Source of the DNA: Acidovorax sp. GBBC 1281
GTDB lineage: Bacteria; Pseudomonadota; Gammaproteobacteria; Burkholderiales; Burkholderiaceae_C
Length of the DNA: 64,000 nt
Reading direction: 5' to 3'
Assembly: GCF_028473645.1 (NCBI RefSeq)
Contig: NZ_CP097269.1
Span: 3,552,001-3,616,000, forward strand
The stretch's first letter is position 1, and each line of letters begins with the position of its first letter. Shown here one piece after another: positions 50,977-60,206 of this stretch. The translations under genes and the position numbers were made by a program. Below the pieces are notes generated by a model, which saw only the letters and a list, made by a program, of their open reading frames with translations, did not search any database and was not told where the DNA came from.

Positions 50977-51351
50977 ATGCATCCGGTCCCCTCCCATCGT
51001 TCCCTCCTCCGCTGGCCCGTGCGACTTTCGGCGCGGGCCAGTATTCCCGCGTTGCTGCTGTCGTCATTCGCGCAGGCCCAGGGGTTGCCCACGCTGGAGG
51101 ACCCCACCCGCGGCGCGGGTAGCGGCATCATGGAAACGCTGCGCAACTACGCCTACGACATCGTGATGCTGGTGGCGCTGCTCGTCGTGGCCTCCATGTT
51201 CATCGGTGTCTGCTACCACGCCTACGGCACCTACGCCGAGATCCACAACGGCCGCAAGACCTGGGGCCAGTTCGGATTGAGCGTGGCGGTCGGAGCGGTG
51301 CTTTTGGTGGTGGGCATCTGGCTGCTCACCAAGGCCACCGGGATTCTGTGA
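50977..51351 (+). CDS. TIGR03745 (DUF2976) T4SS membrane protein
   Basis: 124 aa, ATG 50977. An N-terminal signal-like helix (ASIPALLLSSFAQAQG) is followed by LPTLEDPTRGAGSGIMETLR and two membrane helices (about 62-80 and 98-120). The pilin-like size and architecture suggest a TraA/VirB2-like pilus subunit precursor, with cleavage after AQA. Confidence 0.9.
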   Translation: MHPVPSHRSLLRWPVRLSARASIPALLLSSFAQAQGLPTLEDPTRGAGSGIMETLRNYAYDIVMLVALLVVASMFIGVCYHAYGTYAEIHNGRKTWGQFGLSVAVGAVLLVVGIWLLTKATGIL

Positions 51352-51355
51352 GGGC

Positions 51356-51757
51356 ATGGGCATGGCCGAGTACGATGTCCGGCCCGATGGCACGGTCGCA
51401 TTCCTCCCGCACCGGCTCAACCGCCATCCCGTGGTGGTCCGGGGCCTCACGGCGGACGAGCTGTGGGTCTGCGCCGGACTGTCGGGGGCGGCGGGGTTTG
51501 CGATGGGGGTACCGCTGGCCATCCTCGCCGCCTCGATCGCCGTCGTGCCCACCGCCATCGTGCTGGCCATCGCGGTCGGCGTGTTCGTCGGCGGCGGTGT
51601 CCTGCGTCGTCACAAGCGCGGTCGGCCCGATACCTGGCTGTACCGGCAGATGCAGTGGTGGATCGCACGCCACCAGCCGGCGCTGGCCTGGCTGTTCGGG
51701 GGAGATGGCCTGGTGGTCCGCTCGGGCTGGTGGTGCACCCGGAGGACCACGACGTGA
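51356..51757 (+). CDS. TIGR03750 (DUF3487) T4SS protein
   Basis: 133 aa, ATG 51356 (ATG 51362 also possible). Features: YDVRPDGTVAFLPHRLNRHP, VVVRGLTADELWVCAGLSGA and two adjacent membrane helices (about 40-85). It resembles TraL/VirB3-like small membrane proteins that precede the inner-membrane complex genes. The stop overlaps the GTG start of the next gene. Confidence 0.9.
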   Translation: MGMAEYDVRPDGTVAFLPHRLNRHPVVVRGLTADELWVCAGLSGAAGFAMGVPLAILAASIAVVPTAIVLAIAVGVFVGGGVLRRHKRGRPDTWLYRQMQWWIARHQPALAWLFGGDGLVVRSGWWCTRRTTT

Positions 51758-52446
51758 GCCGGTTCAAGAACGAAATCACGCAGTTGCGCGCGCACATCCA
51801 GACCCTGCGCCTGGGCGCTTTCGCGCTGCTGCTCATCGCTCTGGTGATGGGCGCGGGCTGGTGGAGCTCGCCGCGCAACCTGACCATCCATGTGCCACCG
51901 GACCTCCGGTCGGGCAGCACCCGCAAATGGTGGGAGGTTCCCCCGGAGAGCGTGTACGCGTTCACGTTCTACATCTGGCAGCAGCTCCAGCGCTGGCCGA
52001 CCAATGGCGACGAGGACTATGCGCGCAACATCCGTGCGCTGTCGCCCTACCTCACGCCGGCCTGCCAGGACTTCCTTTTGCACGACTACGAACTGCGCCG
52101 CGCGGCGGGCGAGTTGCGCCAGCGCGTGCGCGGCATCTACGAGATTCCGGGGCGTGGCTATGGCAGCGATCCCGCGCTGCGCGTCAAAACCGTGTCCGAA
52201 CGGGACTGGCTCGTCACGCTGGATGTGACCGCCGACGAGTATTTCGGGGCGGAACAGGTCAAGCGCGCGCTGGTGCGCTACCCGCTCAAGGTCGCGCGCT
52301 CGGACATCGATCCCGAACGCAACCCGTTCGGGCTGGCGCTGGATTGCTACAGCACACCGCCACAACGCATCGCCACGCCCGAACCTGCGCCCGCCCCTGG
52401 CCGGCCCTCGGGGGTGCTCGGTGGCGCCTTGGGAGAGACACCATGA
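51754..52446 (+). CDS. TIGR03746 / PFL_4703 (DUF2895) T4SS protein, TraE/VirB5-VirB8-like
   Basis: 230 aa, GTG start 51754. One N-terminal membrane helix (about 22-38), then a periplasmic domain: LTIHVPPDLRSGSTRKWWEV, PESVYAFTFYIWQQLQRWPT and RALSPYLTPACQDFLLHDYE. Topology matches VirB8/TraE-type inner-membrane scaffold proteins. Coupled to neighbours by GTGA and ATG overlaps. Confidence 0.92.
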   Translation: MSRFKNEITQLRAHIQTLRLGAFALLLIALVMGAGWWSSPRNLTIHVPPDLRSGSTRKWWEVPPESVYAFTFYIWQQLQRWPTNGDEDYARNIRALSPYLTPACQDFLLHDYELRRAAGELRQRVRGIYEIPGRGYGSDPALRVKTVSERDWLVTLDVTADEYFGAEQVKRALVRYPLKVARSDIDPERNPFGLALDCYSTPPQRIATPEPAPAPGRPSGVLGGALGETP

Positions 52447-53351
52447 AACACACCCGTTGGTCCATCGGCCTGCTGCTGACCGCGGCCTACCTGGCCACCC
52501 CGGCGCAGGCGCTGGAAATCCTGCGCTGGGAGCGGCTTCCCCTGGCGGTGCCGCTGCATGTCGATCAGGAGCGTGTCGTCTTCATCGACCGCAATGTCCG
52601 CGTGGGCGTGCCGGCATCGCTGGAAGGACGGTTGCGGGTGCAAAGCGCGGGCGGCGCGATCTATCTGCGTGCCAGCGAACCGATCGAACCCACCCGGCTG
52701 CAATTGCAGGACGCCGATACCGGCGCGCTCATCCTGCTGGATGTCGCCGCCGAAACGGCCCGTTCCGGCCAGCCGGCCTTGGAGCCGGTCCGCATCGTCG
52801 AGGCCGATGCCGCCGCCGTGCGCTACGGCGATGCAAAACCCGCGGCAACCATCGAGGATGCCGCCGAAGGGCCGGGATCATCGCCCCGCACGCCGCGCGA
52901 GACGCCGATCCCCGTCGTTCTGACCCGGTTCGCCGCGCAGAACCTCTATGCCCCCTTGCGCACCGTCGAGCCCTTGAGCGGCATCACGCGCGTGAACCTC
53001 CCGCGCCACCTGGCGCTGGAGACCCTCTTGCCGACCGTCCCGGCGCGGGCGCGGGCCCTGGCGGCCTGGCGGCTCGATGACCTGTGGGTCACGGCGGTGC
53101 AACTGAGCAATGGCTCCCCGGGCACGTTCAGCCTGGACCCGCGGGACTTGGTGGGCGACTTCGTGACGGCCACCTTTCAGCACGGGACATTGGGGCCCGC
53201 CGGCCAGCCGGACGACACCTCGGTCGTCTATCTGGTGACGAAGGGGCATGGCCTCGCGCAATCGCTGCTGCCCGCCATCGGCCGGATCGATGCCGCCGTC
53301 AACCTTCCGAAACCGGCCCAGCGCCCGCAGGGAGCCTCCCATGAAAAGTAA
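52443..53351 (+). CDS. TIGR03749 (DUF3438) T4SS protein, TraK-like
   Basis: 302 aa, ATG 52443. A signal peptide ends TPAQALE; the mature part is beta-rich (ILRWERLPLAVPLHVDQERV, VFIDRNVRVGVPASLEGRLR, AGGAIYLRASEPIEPTRLQL). By position and fold it is the TraK/VirB9-like outer-membrane-complex component. It overlaps the start of TIGR03752 by 11 bp. Confidence 0.92.
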   Translation: MKHTRWSIGLLLTAAYLATPAQALEILRWERLPLAVPLHVDQERVVFIDRNVRVGVPASLEGRLRVQSAGGAIYLRASEPIEPTRLQLQDADTGALILLDVAAETARSGQPALEPVRIVEADAAAVRYGDAKPAATIEDAAEGPGSSPRTPRETPIPVVLTRFAAQNLYAPLRTVEPLSGITRVNLPRHLALETLLPTVPARARALAAWRLDDLWVTAVQLSNGSPGTFSLDPRDLVGDFVTATFQHGTLGPAGQPDDTSVVYLVTKGHGLAQSLLPAIGRIDAAVNLPKPAQRPQGASHEK

Positions 53352-54798
53352 TGGCCTGCTCAAGTGGTTGATGGTCCCGCTGGCGCTGGCGCTGGTGCTG
53401 GTGTTCGCGGGCATCCAGCTGTTCTCCGGCGGCAGCGCGTCGTCGCCCCGCCCGCCCGGCACCCGGCTGACCGCCGAGGAGGCCAAGACCCTGGGCATCG
53501 ATGCCGACACCCCGCGCGACACCGTGGCGACCCTGGTCGGCCAGGTCAAGCAATTGCGCACCGAACTGCAGGGTGCCCTGGCGGACAACAAGACCCAGCA
53601 GGCCGAGAACGAGCGGCTGCGCCAGCGCGAGGGCGCGATCGACCGGCGCATCCAGAGCGCGCTGGACGCCGAGCGCAACCAGTTGCGCACCGACCGCGAT
53701 CAGGTCGCAGGCGAGCGCCAGCAGGCGCAAGGCCTGCTGCAGGAGGTGCAGCGCCAGATCGAGGGGCTGGCCGGAAAAAACGGCGATGCCGACCTGCCGG
53801 TCGGTCTCGGGCTGGAGCCCGATGCCAAGGGTGCGCCCGGCGCGCAAGGCATGCGCTGGATCGAACCCGACGATGCGCGCCGCGACAAAAAGAGCGGCGT
53901 GTCCGATCAAAATTTCAGTTTCCCCACCCGGTTCGGGATGGACAAGGCCAACGGGGCGTCCGCCGATCACACCACGGACCCTGCCGGGCAGACGCGAGAA
54001 GTCTCCACCGCCAAGCCGGTCTATACCGTGCCTACCAACGCCACCCTGATGGGCTCCATCGCGATGACCGCGTTGATCGGGCGTGTGCCGGTGGATGGCA
54101 CCGTCAACGACCCCTATCCGTTCAAGGTGCTGATCGGGCCGGACAACCTGACGGCCAACGGCATCGACATTCCCGAAGTGGCAGGGGCCGTGGTGAGCGG
54201 CACGGCCTCCGGCGATTGGACCCTTTCATGCGTGCGCGGCCAGATCCGCTCGGTCACCTTCGTCTTCGCCGATGGCACCATCCGCACCGTGCCGCAGGAT
54301 CGCGGGCGCGGGTCGGGCCATGGGCAGCAGAGCGGCACGGGTGAAGGGAATGGCAATGCCGACAGCAATGGGGCGCGGGAAGGCCTGGGCTGGATCAGCG
54401 ATCCCTACGGCATCCCCTGCGTCAGCGGCGAACGGCGCAGCAATGCACAGCAGTATCTGGGGACGCAATCGCTCATCACCGCAGCGGGGGCCGGTGTCGC
54501 CTCCTTGATCAAATCCGACAAGGGCAGTGTCGCGGTCGTCGCCAACAACAACGGCTCGCTGGGCACGGTCGGCATCTCCGGCAACGAGGCGATGGGCCGC
54601 ATCCTCGCCGGCGGCGTGCAGGACATGTCGCAGTGGGTGAACAAGCTCTACGGCCAGGCGTTCGCCGCCGTCTATGTCCGGCCCGGCGCGAAGGTGGCCG
54701 TGCACCTCGAACAACCCCTCACCATCGACTACGACCCGAAGGGCCGCAAGGTCGATCATCGCCTCGGAGGAGCCTTGCATGCGCAGGACCTGGATTAA
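53341..54798 (+). CDS. TIGR03752 T4SS protein, TraB/VirB10-like
   Basis: 485 aa, ATG 53341. One N-terminal membrane helix (about 8-27), then a coiled coil (about 65-145, with TLVGQVKQLRTELQGALADN and NERLRQREGAIDRR), and a C-terminal VirB10-like beta-barrel region (VPTNATLMGSIAMTALIGRV, PFKVLIGPDNLTANGIDIP, VHLEQPLTIDYDPKGRKVDH). It spans the periplasm and links inner and outer complexes. It overlaps the next lipoprotein gene by 20 bp. Confidence 0.93.
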   Translation: MKSNGLLKWLMVPLALALVLVFAGIQLFSGGSASSPRPPGTRLTAEEAKTLGIDADTPRDTVATLVGQVKQLRTELQGALADNKTQQAENERLRQREGAIDRRIQSALDAERNQLRTDRDQVAGERQQAQGLLQEVQRQIEGLAGKNGDADLPVGLGLEPDAKGAPGAQGMRWIEPDDARRDKKSGVSDQNFSFPTRFGMDKANGASADHTTDPAGQTREVSTAKPVYTVPTNATLMGSIAMTALIGRVPVDGTVNDPYPFKVLIGPDNLTANGIDIPEVAGAVVSGTASGDWTLSCVRGQIRSVTFVFADGTIRTVPQDRGRGSGHGQQSGTGEGNGNADSNGAREGLGWISDPYGIPCVSGERRSNAQQYLGTQSLITAAGAGVASLIKSDKGSVAVVANNNGSLGTVGISGNEAMGRILAGGVQDMSQWVNKLYGQAFAAVYVRPGAKVAVHLEQPLTIDYDPKGRKVDHRLGGALHAQDLD

Positions 54799-55213
54799 CG
54801 GCATGGCGGCGCTGTTCGCCGCCCTCGCGCTGGCGGGCTGCTCGACCAGCAAGGAAAAACTCCTTCCCCACGACGACCAGACCATGCTCGACGTCTGGAA
54901 CGCGGAAACCGGCGGCAGCGCGGGCGCAGGCCGACAGGCCGGGCAACTGCTCGACGCCCGGCAGTCGCTGCGCCGCCCGCTCACCGAGGCAGACGTGAAG
55001 GCAGCGCCCGCGGGCCAGGCGAGCTACACCCGCACGGCGCGCAACGAGATCGACCGGCAGTTCCACCGCCTGCCCAATCCCGACCTGGCGATGTACGTGT
55101 TCCCCCATCTGGCGGGCACCGATCCCGTGCCGATTCCGGGCTACACCACCGTGTTCCCGCTGTACCAGCGGGTGCAGTACGCGATGCCCGGAGAACGGAC
55201 CGAGGACTACTGA
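54779..55213 (+). CDS. TIGR03751 T4SS lipoprotein, TraV/VirB7-like
   Basis: 144 aa, ATG 54779. Signal with lipobox LALAGC (Cys21), then STSKEKLLPHDDQTMLDVWN and NPDLAMYVFPHLAGTDPVPI. It is an outer-membrane lipoprotein of the core complex, analogous to TraV/VirB7. Its stop overlaps the ATPase start by one base. Confidence 0.92.
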   Translation: MRRTWINGMAALFAALALAGCSTSKEKLLPHDDQTMLDVWNAETGGSAGAGRQAGQLLDARQSLRRPLTEADVKAAPAGQASYTRTARNEIDRQFHRLPNPDLAMYVFPHLAGTDPVPIPGYTTVFPLYQRVQYAMPGERTEDY

Positions 55214-58092
55214 TGCGGTGGCCCTTCCAGCGCCATCGCAACGCCGCACCCGACGCTGGCGCGGACGCGCCGCCGCCCGATGCCTGGGAGCGACACGTCG
55301 CTGCGTTGGCGGCGCAAGGCATCGCCGAACCGGGCAAGCCACGGGGCCGGGCAACGCGCCCTGCGACGGTCGCCGACGAGCAGGCGCTCTACGACGTGAC
55401 CCCATCGTTTGCCGACATGCTGCCCTGGGCCGAGTACCTACCCGACTCCCGATGCATGCTGCTGGAGGATGGCACCTCGGTGGCCGCATTCTTCGAGTTG
55501 CAGCCGATCGGCACGGAAGGCCGCGAGGCCGACTGGCTGATGCAGGCGCGCGATGCCGTGGAAAACGCGCTTCAGGACAGTTTCGATGAACTCGACGAAT
55601 CGCCGTGGGTGGTGCAGTTCTACGTGCAGGACGAGGCGGACTGGAACCACTACCTGCAGACCTTGGAGAACTACGTGCAGCCGCGTGCGCAGGGGACTGC
55701 CTTCAGCGCGTTCTACCTGCGGTTCCTGGCCCATCATCTGCGGGCGGTGGCCAAGCCGGGCGGCTTGTTCGAGGACCACACGGTCACGCGCCTGCCCTGG
55801 CGCGGGCAGACCCGCCGCGTGCGCCTCGTCGCCTATCGGCGTGTCCACCAGACCGCGGCCCGCAGGGGCCAGTCACCGGAGCAGGCGCTGAACGTGATCT
55901 GCGAGCGATTGGTCGGTGGCCTGGCCAATGCCGGCGTGCAATCGCGCCGCCTGGCCGCTGCGGACATCCATGCATGGCTGCTGCGCTGGTTCAACCCTTG
56001 CCCGCCCCTGCTGGGGCCGAGCGCCGAGGACCGCGAGCGCTTTTACCGCTTGGCGGCCTATCCCGAATCCACCGATCCCGGCGAGATCGAGATGGCGAGC
56101 GGCACGGATTTCGCGCAACGCCTCTTCTTCGGCCAGCCGCGATCGGATGCCGACAACGGTCTTTGGTATTTCGACGCAATGCCGCACCGGACCATCGTGC
56201 TGGACCGGCTTCGCCTGCCGCCCGCGACGGGCCACGTCACCGGGGAGACCCGCAAGGGCGGCGATGCCATCAACGCGCTGATGGACCAGATGCCTGAGGA
56301 CACCGTGATGTGCCTGACGCTGGTCGTGACGCCGCAGGACATTCTGGAATCCCATCTCAACCAGATTGCCCGCAAGGCGGTCGGCGAGACGCTGGCGTCG
56401 GAGCAGACGCTCAAGGACGTGCGGCAGGCGCGCGGCCTGATCGGCAGCTCGCACAAGCTCTACCGGGCCTCCATGGCGTTTTACCTTCGGGGACGCGATG
56501 TGGCCGAACTCGACGCGCGCGGGGTGCACCTGGGCAACGTGCTGCTCAACGCGGGCCTGCAGCCGGTGCGCGAAGAGGACGAGGTGGCACCGCTCAACAG
56601 CTATCTGCGCTGGCTGCCGTGCGTCTATGACCCCGCCAAGGACCAGCGCCAGTGGTACACGCAGCTGATGTTCGCACAGCATGCGGCGAACCTGGCACCC
56701 GTGTGGGGCCGCAGCCATGGAACGGGCCACCCCGGCATCACCTTCTTCAATCGTGGCGGCGGGACCGTGACGTTCGATCCGTTGAATCGCCTGGATCGGC
56801 AGATGAACGCCCACCTGTTCCTGTTCGGGCCGACCGGCTCGGGCAAGAGCGCCACGCTGAACAACATCCTCAACCAGGTCACCGCGATCTACCGGCCACG
56901 GCTGTTCATCGTGGAAGCGGGCAACAGCTTCGGCCTGTTCGGCGACTTCGCCAAGCGGCTCGGGTTGACGGTGCATCGCGTCAAGCTGTCTCCGGGCTTG
57001 GGCGTGAGCCTGGCTCCGTTTGCCGATGCCTGGCGCCTGGTCGATACACCCAGCCAGGTGCAGACCCTGGACGCCGATGCACTGGACGAGGACAGGGAAG
57101 AATGGGGCCATGCCGCCGATCACGAAGAACAACGTGACGTCCTGGGCGAACTGGAGATCACCGCCCGACTGATGATCACGGGGGGCGAAGACAAGGAGGA
57201 GGCCCGCATGACGCGCGCCGACCGCAGCCTGATCCGCCAATGCATTCTGGATGCGGCGCAGCGCTGCACCAGTGAGCGGCGCACCGTGCTGACGCGCGAC
57301 GTGCGCGATGCGCTGCGAGAGCGTAGCCGTGACAGCACCTTGCCGGAAAGCCGACGATCGCGATTGCTGGAGATGGCCGATGCCATGGACATGTTCTGCC
57401 AGGGCGTGGATGGCGAAATGTTCGACCGCCCAGGCACGCCCTGGCCCGAGGCCGACATCACCATCGTGGACCTCGCCACCTTCGCCCGCGAAGGCTACAA
57501 CGCACAGCTGTCGATCGCCTACATCTCGCTCATCAACACCGTCAACAACATCGCCGAGCGCGACCAGTTCCTGGGCCGGCCGATCATCAACGTGACCGAC
57601 GAGGGACACGTCATCACCAAGAACCCGCTGCTGGCACCCTATGTGGTGAAGATCACCAAGATGTGGCGCAAGCTCGGCGCCTGGTACTGGCTGGCGACGC
57701 AAAACCTGGACGATCTTCCCAAGGCGGCAGAACCGATGCTCAACATGATCGAGTGGTGGATCTGCCTGTCCATGCCGCCCGACGAGGTGGAGAAGATTGC
57801 ACGGTTTCGGGAGTTGAACGCCTCCCAGAAGGCCCTGATGCTGTCGGCGCGCAAGGAGGCGGGCAAGTTCACCGAGGGCGTGATGCTGTCCAAATCGATG
57901 GAGTTGCTGTTCCGCGCCGTGCCGCCCAGCCTGTACCTCGCCTTGGCGATGACCGAGCCGGAGGAAAAAGCCGAACGCTTCCAACTGATGCAGGAGTTCG
58001 GTATCAGCGAGCTGGAGGCCGCCTTCAAAGTGGCTGAGAAGATCGACCGCGCGCGCGGAATCGAACCTTTGGCGTTCGATGCGCTGGACTGA
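55213..58092 (+). CDS. traC: TIGR03744 conjugative transfer ATPase, TraC/VirB4-like
   Basis: 959 aa, ATG 55213. The N-terminal VirB4 domain includes DMLPWAEYLPDSRCMLLEDG and ESTDPGEIEMASGTDFAQRL. The ATPase has Walker A FLFGPTGSGKSATLNNIL (about 536-553), Walker B-like IINVTDEGHVITKNPLLAPY and WYWLATQNLDDLPKAAEPM. It is intact and full length. It is the last recognisable ICE gene: the disulfide-isomerase, TIGR03756, TIGR03755, DUF3742 and relaxase genes that normally follow are not found before vgrG2. Confidence 0.95.
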   Translation: MRWPFQRHRNAAPDAGADAPPPDAWERHVAALAAQGIAEPGKPRGRATRPATVADEQALYDVTPSFADMLPWAEYLPDSRCMLLEDGTSVAAFFELQPIGTEGREADWLMQARDAVENALQDSFDELDESPWVVQFYVQDEADWNHYLQTLENYVQPRAQGTAFSAFYLRFLAHHLRAVAKPGGLFEDHTVTRLPWRGQTRRVRLVAYRRVHQTAARRGQSPEQALNVICERLVGGLANAGVQSRRLAAADIHAWLLRWFNPCPPLLGPSAEDRERFYRLAAYPESTDPGEIEMASGTDFAQRLFFGQPRSDADNGLWYFDAMPHRTIVLDRLRLPPATGHVTGETRKGGDAINALMDQMPEDTVMCLTLVVTPQDILESHLNQIARKAVGETLASEQTLKDVRQARGLIGSSHKLYRASMAFYLRGRDVAELDARGVHLGNVLLNAGLQPVREEDEVAPLNSYLRWLPCVYDPAKDQRQWYTQLMFAQHAANLAPVWGRSHGTGHPGITFFNRGGGTVTFDPLNRLDRQMNAHLFLFGPTGSGKSATLNNILNQVTAIYRPRLFIVEAGNSFGLFGDFAKRLGLTVHRVKLSPGLGVSLAPFADAWRLVDTPSQVQTLDADALDEDREEWGHAADHEEQRDVLGELEITARLMITGGEDKEEARMTRADRSLIRQCILDAAQRCTSERRTVLTRDVRDALRERSRDSTLPESRRSRLLEMADAMDMFCQGVDGEMFDRPGTPWPEADITIVDLATFAREGYNAQLSIAYISLINTVNNIAERDQFLGRPIINVTDEGHVITKNPLLAPYVVKITKMWRKLGAWYWLATQNLDDLPKAAEPMLNMIEWWICLSMPPDEVEKIARFRELNASQKALMLSARKEAGKFTEGVMLSKSMELLFRAVPPSLYLALAMTEPEEKAERFQLMQEFGISELEAAFKVAEKIDRARGIEPLAFDALD

Positions 58093-58283
58093 AACTGGCG
58101 GATGGCAGAGCCCATGCAGAGCGCCCCGACAAGGCGCACCGCCGCACTCAACGTCCCGCCCGATCGACCACCGACATCGGGTCAATTGTGGCAATACATA
58201 TCAAACTGGCGCAATAGTTACGCTTCGACGCATTTAGACAGGTCTGGCGCAAGGGGGAAATGGCTCGATATTCCATCTGTCGG
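58093..58283. other. ICE-T6SS junction region
   Basis: 191 bp between the ATPase stop and the start of homology to the vgrG1 upstream region. A frame opening at ATG 58102 runs through the junction to 58290 (62 codons) and could be the first part of the next ICE gene cut off by the rearrangement. No att-like sequence, IS end or direct repeat is visible, so the breakpoint cannot be pinned to one base. The last part must also hold the vgrG2 promoter. Confidence 0.5.
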
Positions 58284-60206
58284 GATATGATCGCGGCCAT
58301 TTCAATGTAACGGCCCGATACAAGGGCCTGCAAAACATGACCCGCCGCGTCACGATCCAAACGCCCCTGGGAGAGCAACTGCAGTTCCGGCAGTTGCAGG
58401 GCAAGGAAGCCATCAGCCAGTTGTTCTGCCTCGACCTGGACCTGCTCTGCGACAGCAAAAGCATCGACCCGAAGGCGCTGCTGGGCAAGAACGCCACGGT
58501 CGTGATGGAAACGCAAGGCGGCGGCCGGCGCTACCTGGACGGCATCGTCACCCGCTTCGGCATGCAGGGCGAGGACCACCGGTATTACTCTTACCGCCTG
58601 CGCCTGCAGCCCTGGCTGTGGCTCGCCACCCGCAAGACCGATTTCAAAATATTCCAGAACAAGACCGCGCCGGAGATCGTCGAAGAGGTCTTGGGCAAAT
58701 ACGGCTACCCCCTGCAAAAGAAGCTCACCCGCAGCTACCGCAGCTGGGACTATTGCGTGCAATACGGCGAGAGCGATTGCGACTTCGTGTCCCGGCTGCT
58801 GGAGCACGAAGGGGCGTACTACTACTTCGAGCATGCGGCCGGCCAGCACACCCTGATCCTGGCCGACGACATCGTCGCCTCGCACAGCCCGCTGCCAGGG
58901 GCCGCCGTCATCCCCTTCTACCCGCCAGAAAAAGCCGCCGTTGCCGACAAAGAGAACATCCACGCCTGGGAACTGCACCAAGCAATCCACTCCGGGCGGC
59001 ACTACAACGACGACTACGACTTCCAGAAACCGCGCGCCGACCTGTCCAACATGCGCCAGACCCCGCCGGGGCACGCGCACGACGCCCACGAAGTCTACGA
59101 ATGGCCGGGCGGCTACACCCAGTTCGGCGATGGCGAAGCCTATGCCCGCGTGCGCCTGCAATCGAGCCTCACCGGCCAAAGCACCGTCAAAGGCCAGTCG
59201 CGCCACCGGGCGCTCGCCCCCGGCTACACCTTCACGCTGGAGAACTACCCGCGGGAAGACCAGAACCAGCAGTACCTGCTGACCGGCATCGAATACCACT
59301 TCAAGGAAAACCCCCGGGTCAGCGCCGCCGCGCCCGGCCCCAAGGGCACGCCGCAGGAAGAAGGGTCCTTCCAGAAGTTCACCCTGCAAGCCCAGCCCAC
59401 CAGCTTGCCCTACACGCCTGAGCGCACCACGCGCAAGCCGCGCACCACCGGCCCGCAGACCGCCGTGGTGGTGGGCCCGCCCGGCGAGGAGATCTGGCCC
59501 GACCAGTACGGACGCGTCAAGGTGCAGTTCCACTGGGACCGCATCGGGGCGATGAACGAGAACTCCAGTTGCTGGGTGCGGGTATCGAGCAGCTGGGCAG
59601 GCTCGGGCTTCGGGGCCGTCTTCATTCCGCGGATCAACCAAGAAGTCGTCGTAGATTTTTTGAATGGTGATCCGGACTATCCCATCATCACCGGCTGCGT
59701 CTATAACGCCGACAACATGCCGCCGTGGGCGCTGCCGGGCAACGCCACGCAATCGGGCATCAAGACCAAATCCAGCAAGGGCGGAGCCTTCGGGGCGGGC
59801 ATGAAAGATGGGGCGGGCGATGCCAACGCCATCCGCTTCGAGGACAAGGCCGGGGCCGAGCAGCTGTGGCTGCATGCGCAGAAGGACCAGCTCACCGAGG
59901 TCGAGAACGACGAGGACAAGTGGGTCGGCAACGACCGCCGCAAGACCGTGGACCGGGACGAGACCAACGTCATCCACCGCGACCGCACCGAGACGGTGGA
60001 CCGGAATGAGGACATCACGGTCCACAACAACCGCACGGAGCGGGTGGACCATGACGAGCGGATCAGCATCGGGGACAACCGCCGCGAGGACGTCGGTATC
60101 GACGAGACGGTGAGCATCGGCAAGAACCGGACAAAAACCATCGGTCGCAATGAGAAGGACAAGATCGGCAACAACTGGTCGATCAAGGTCGGCAAGTTCA
60201 AGACCG
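58284..60206 (+). repeat. Large inverted repeat, right arm (vgrG core)
   Basis: The partner of 3557-5480 in opposite orientation: same 53-bp upstream segment, same start and nearly identical coding sequence until the codons for GKFKTE in the beta-helix, after which similarity drops sharply. Differences seen include LVEVENDETHWVGRD in copy 1 against LTEVENDEDKWVGND here. Confidence 0.9.

Noticed and set aside
55873..58194. 773-codon minus-strand frame antisense to the TIGR03744 ATPase
   Set aside because: The plus strand encodes a full-length known ATPase; the antisense frame has no motif, start context or neighbour to support it.
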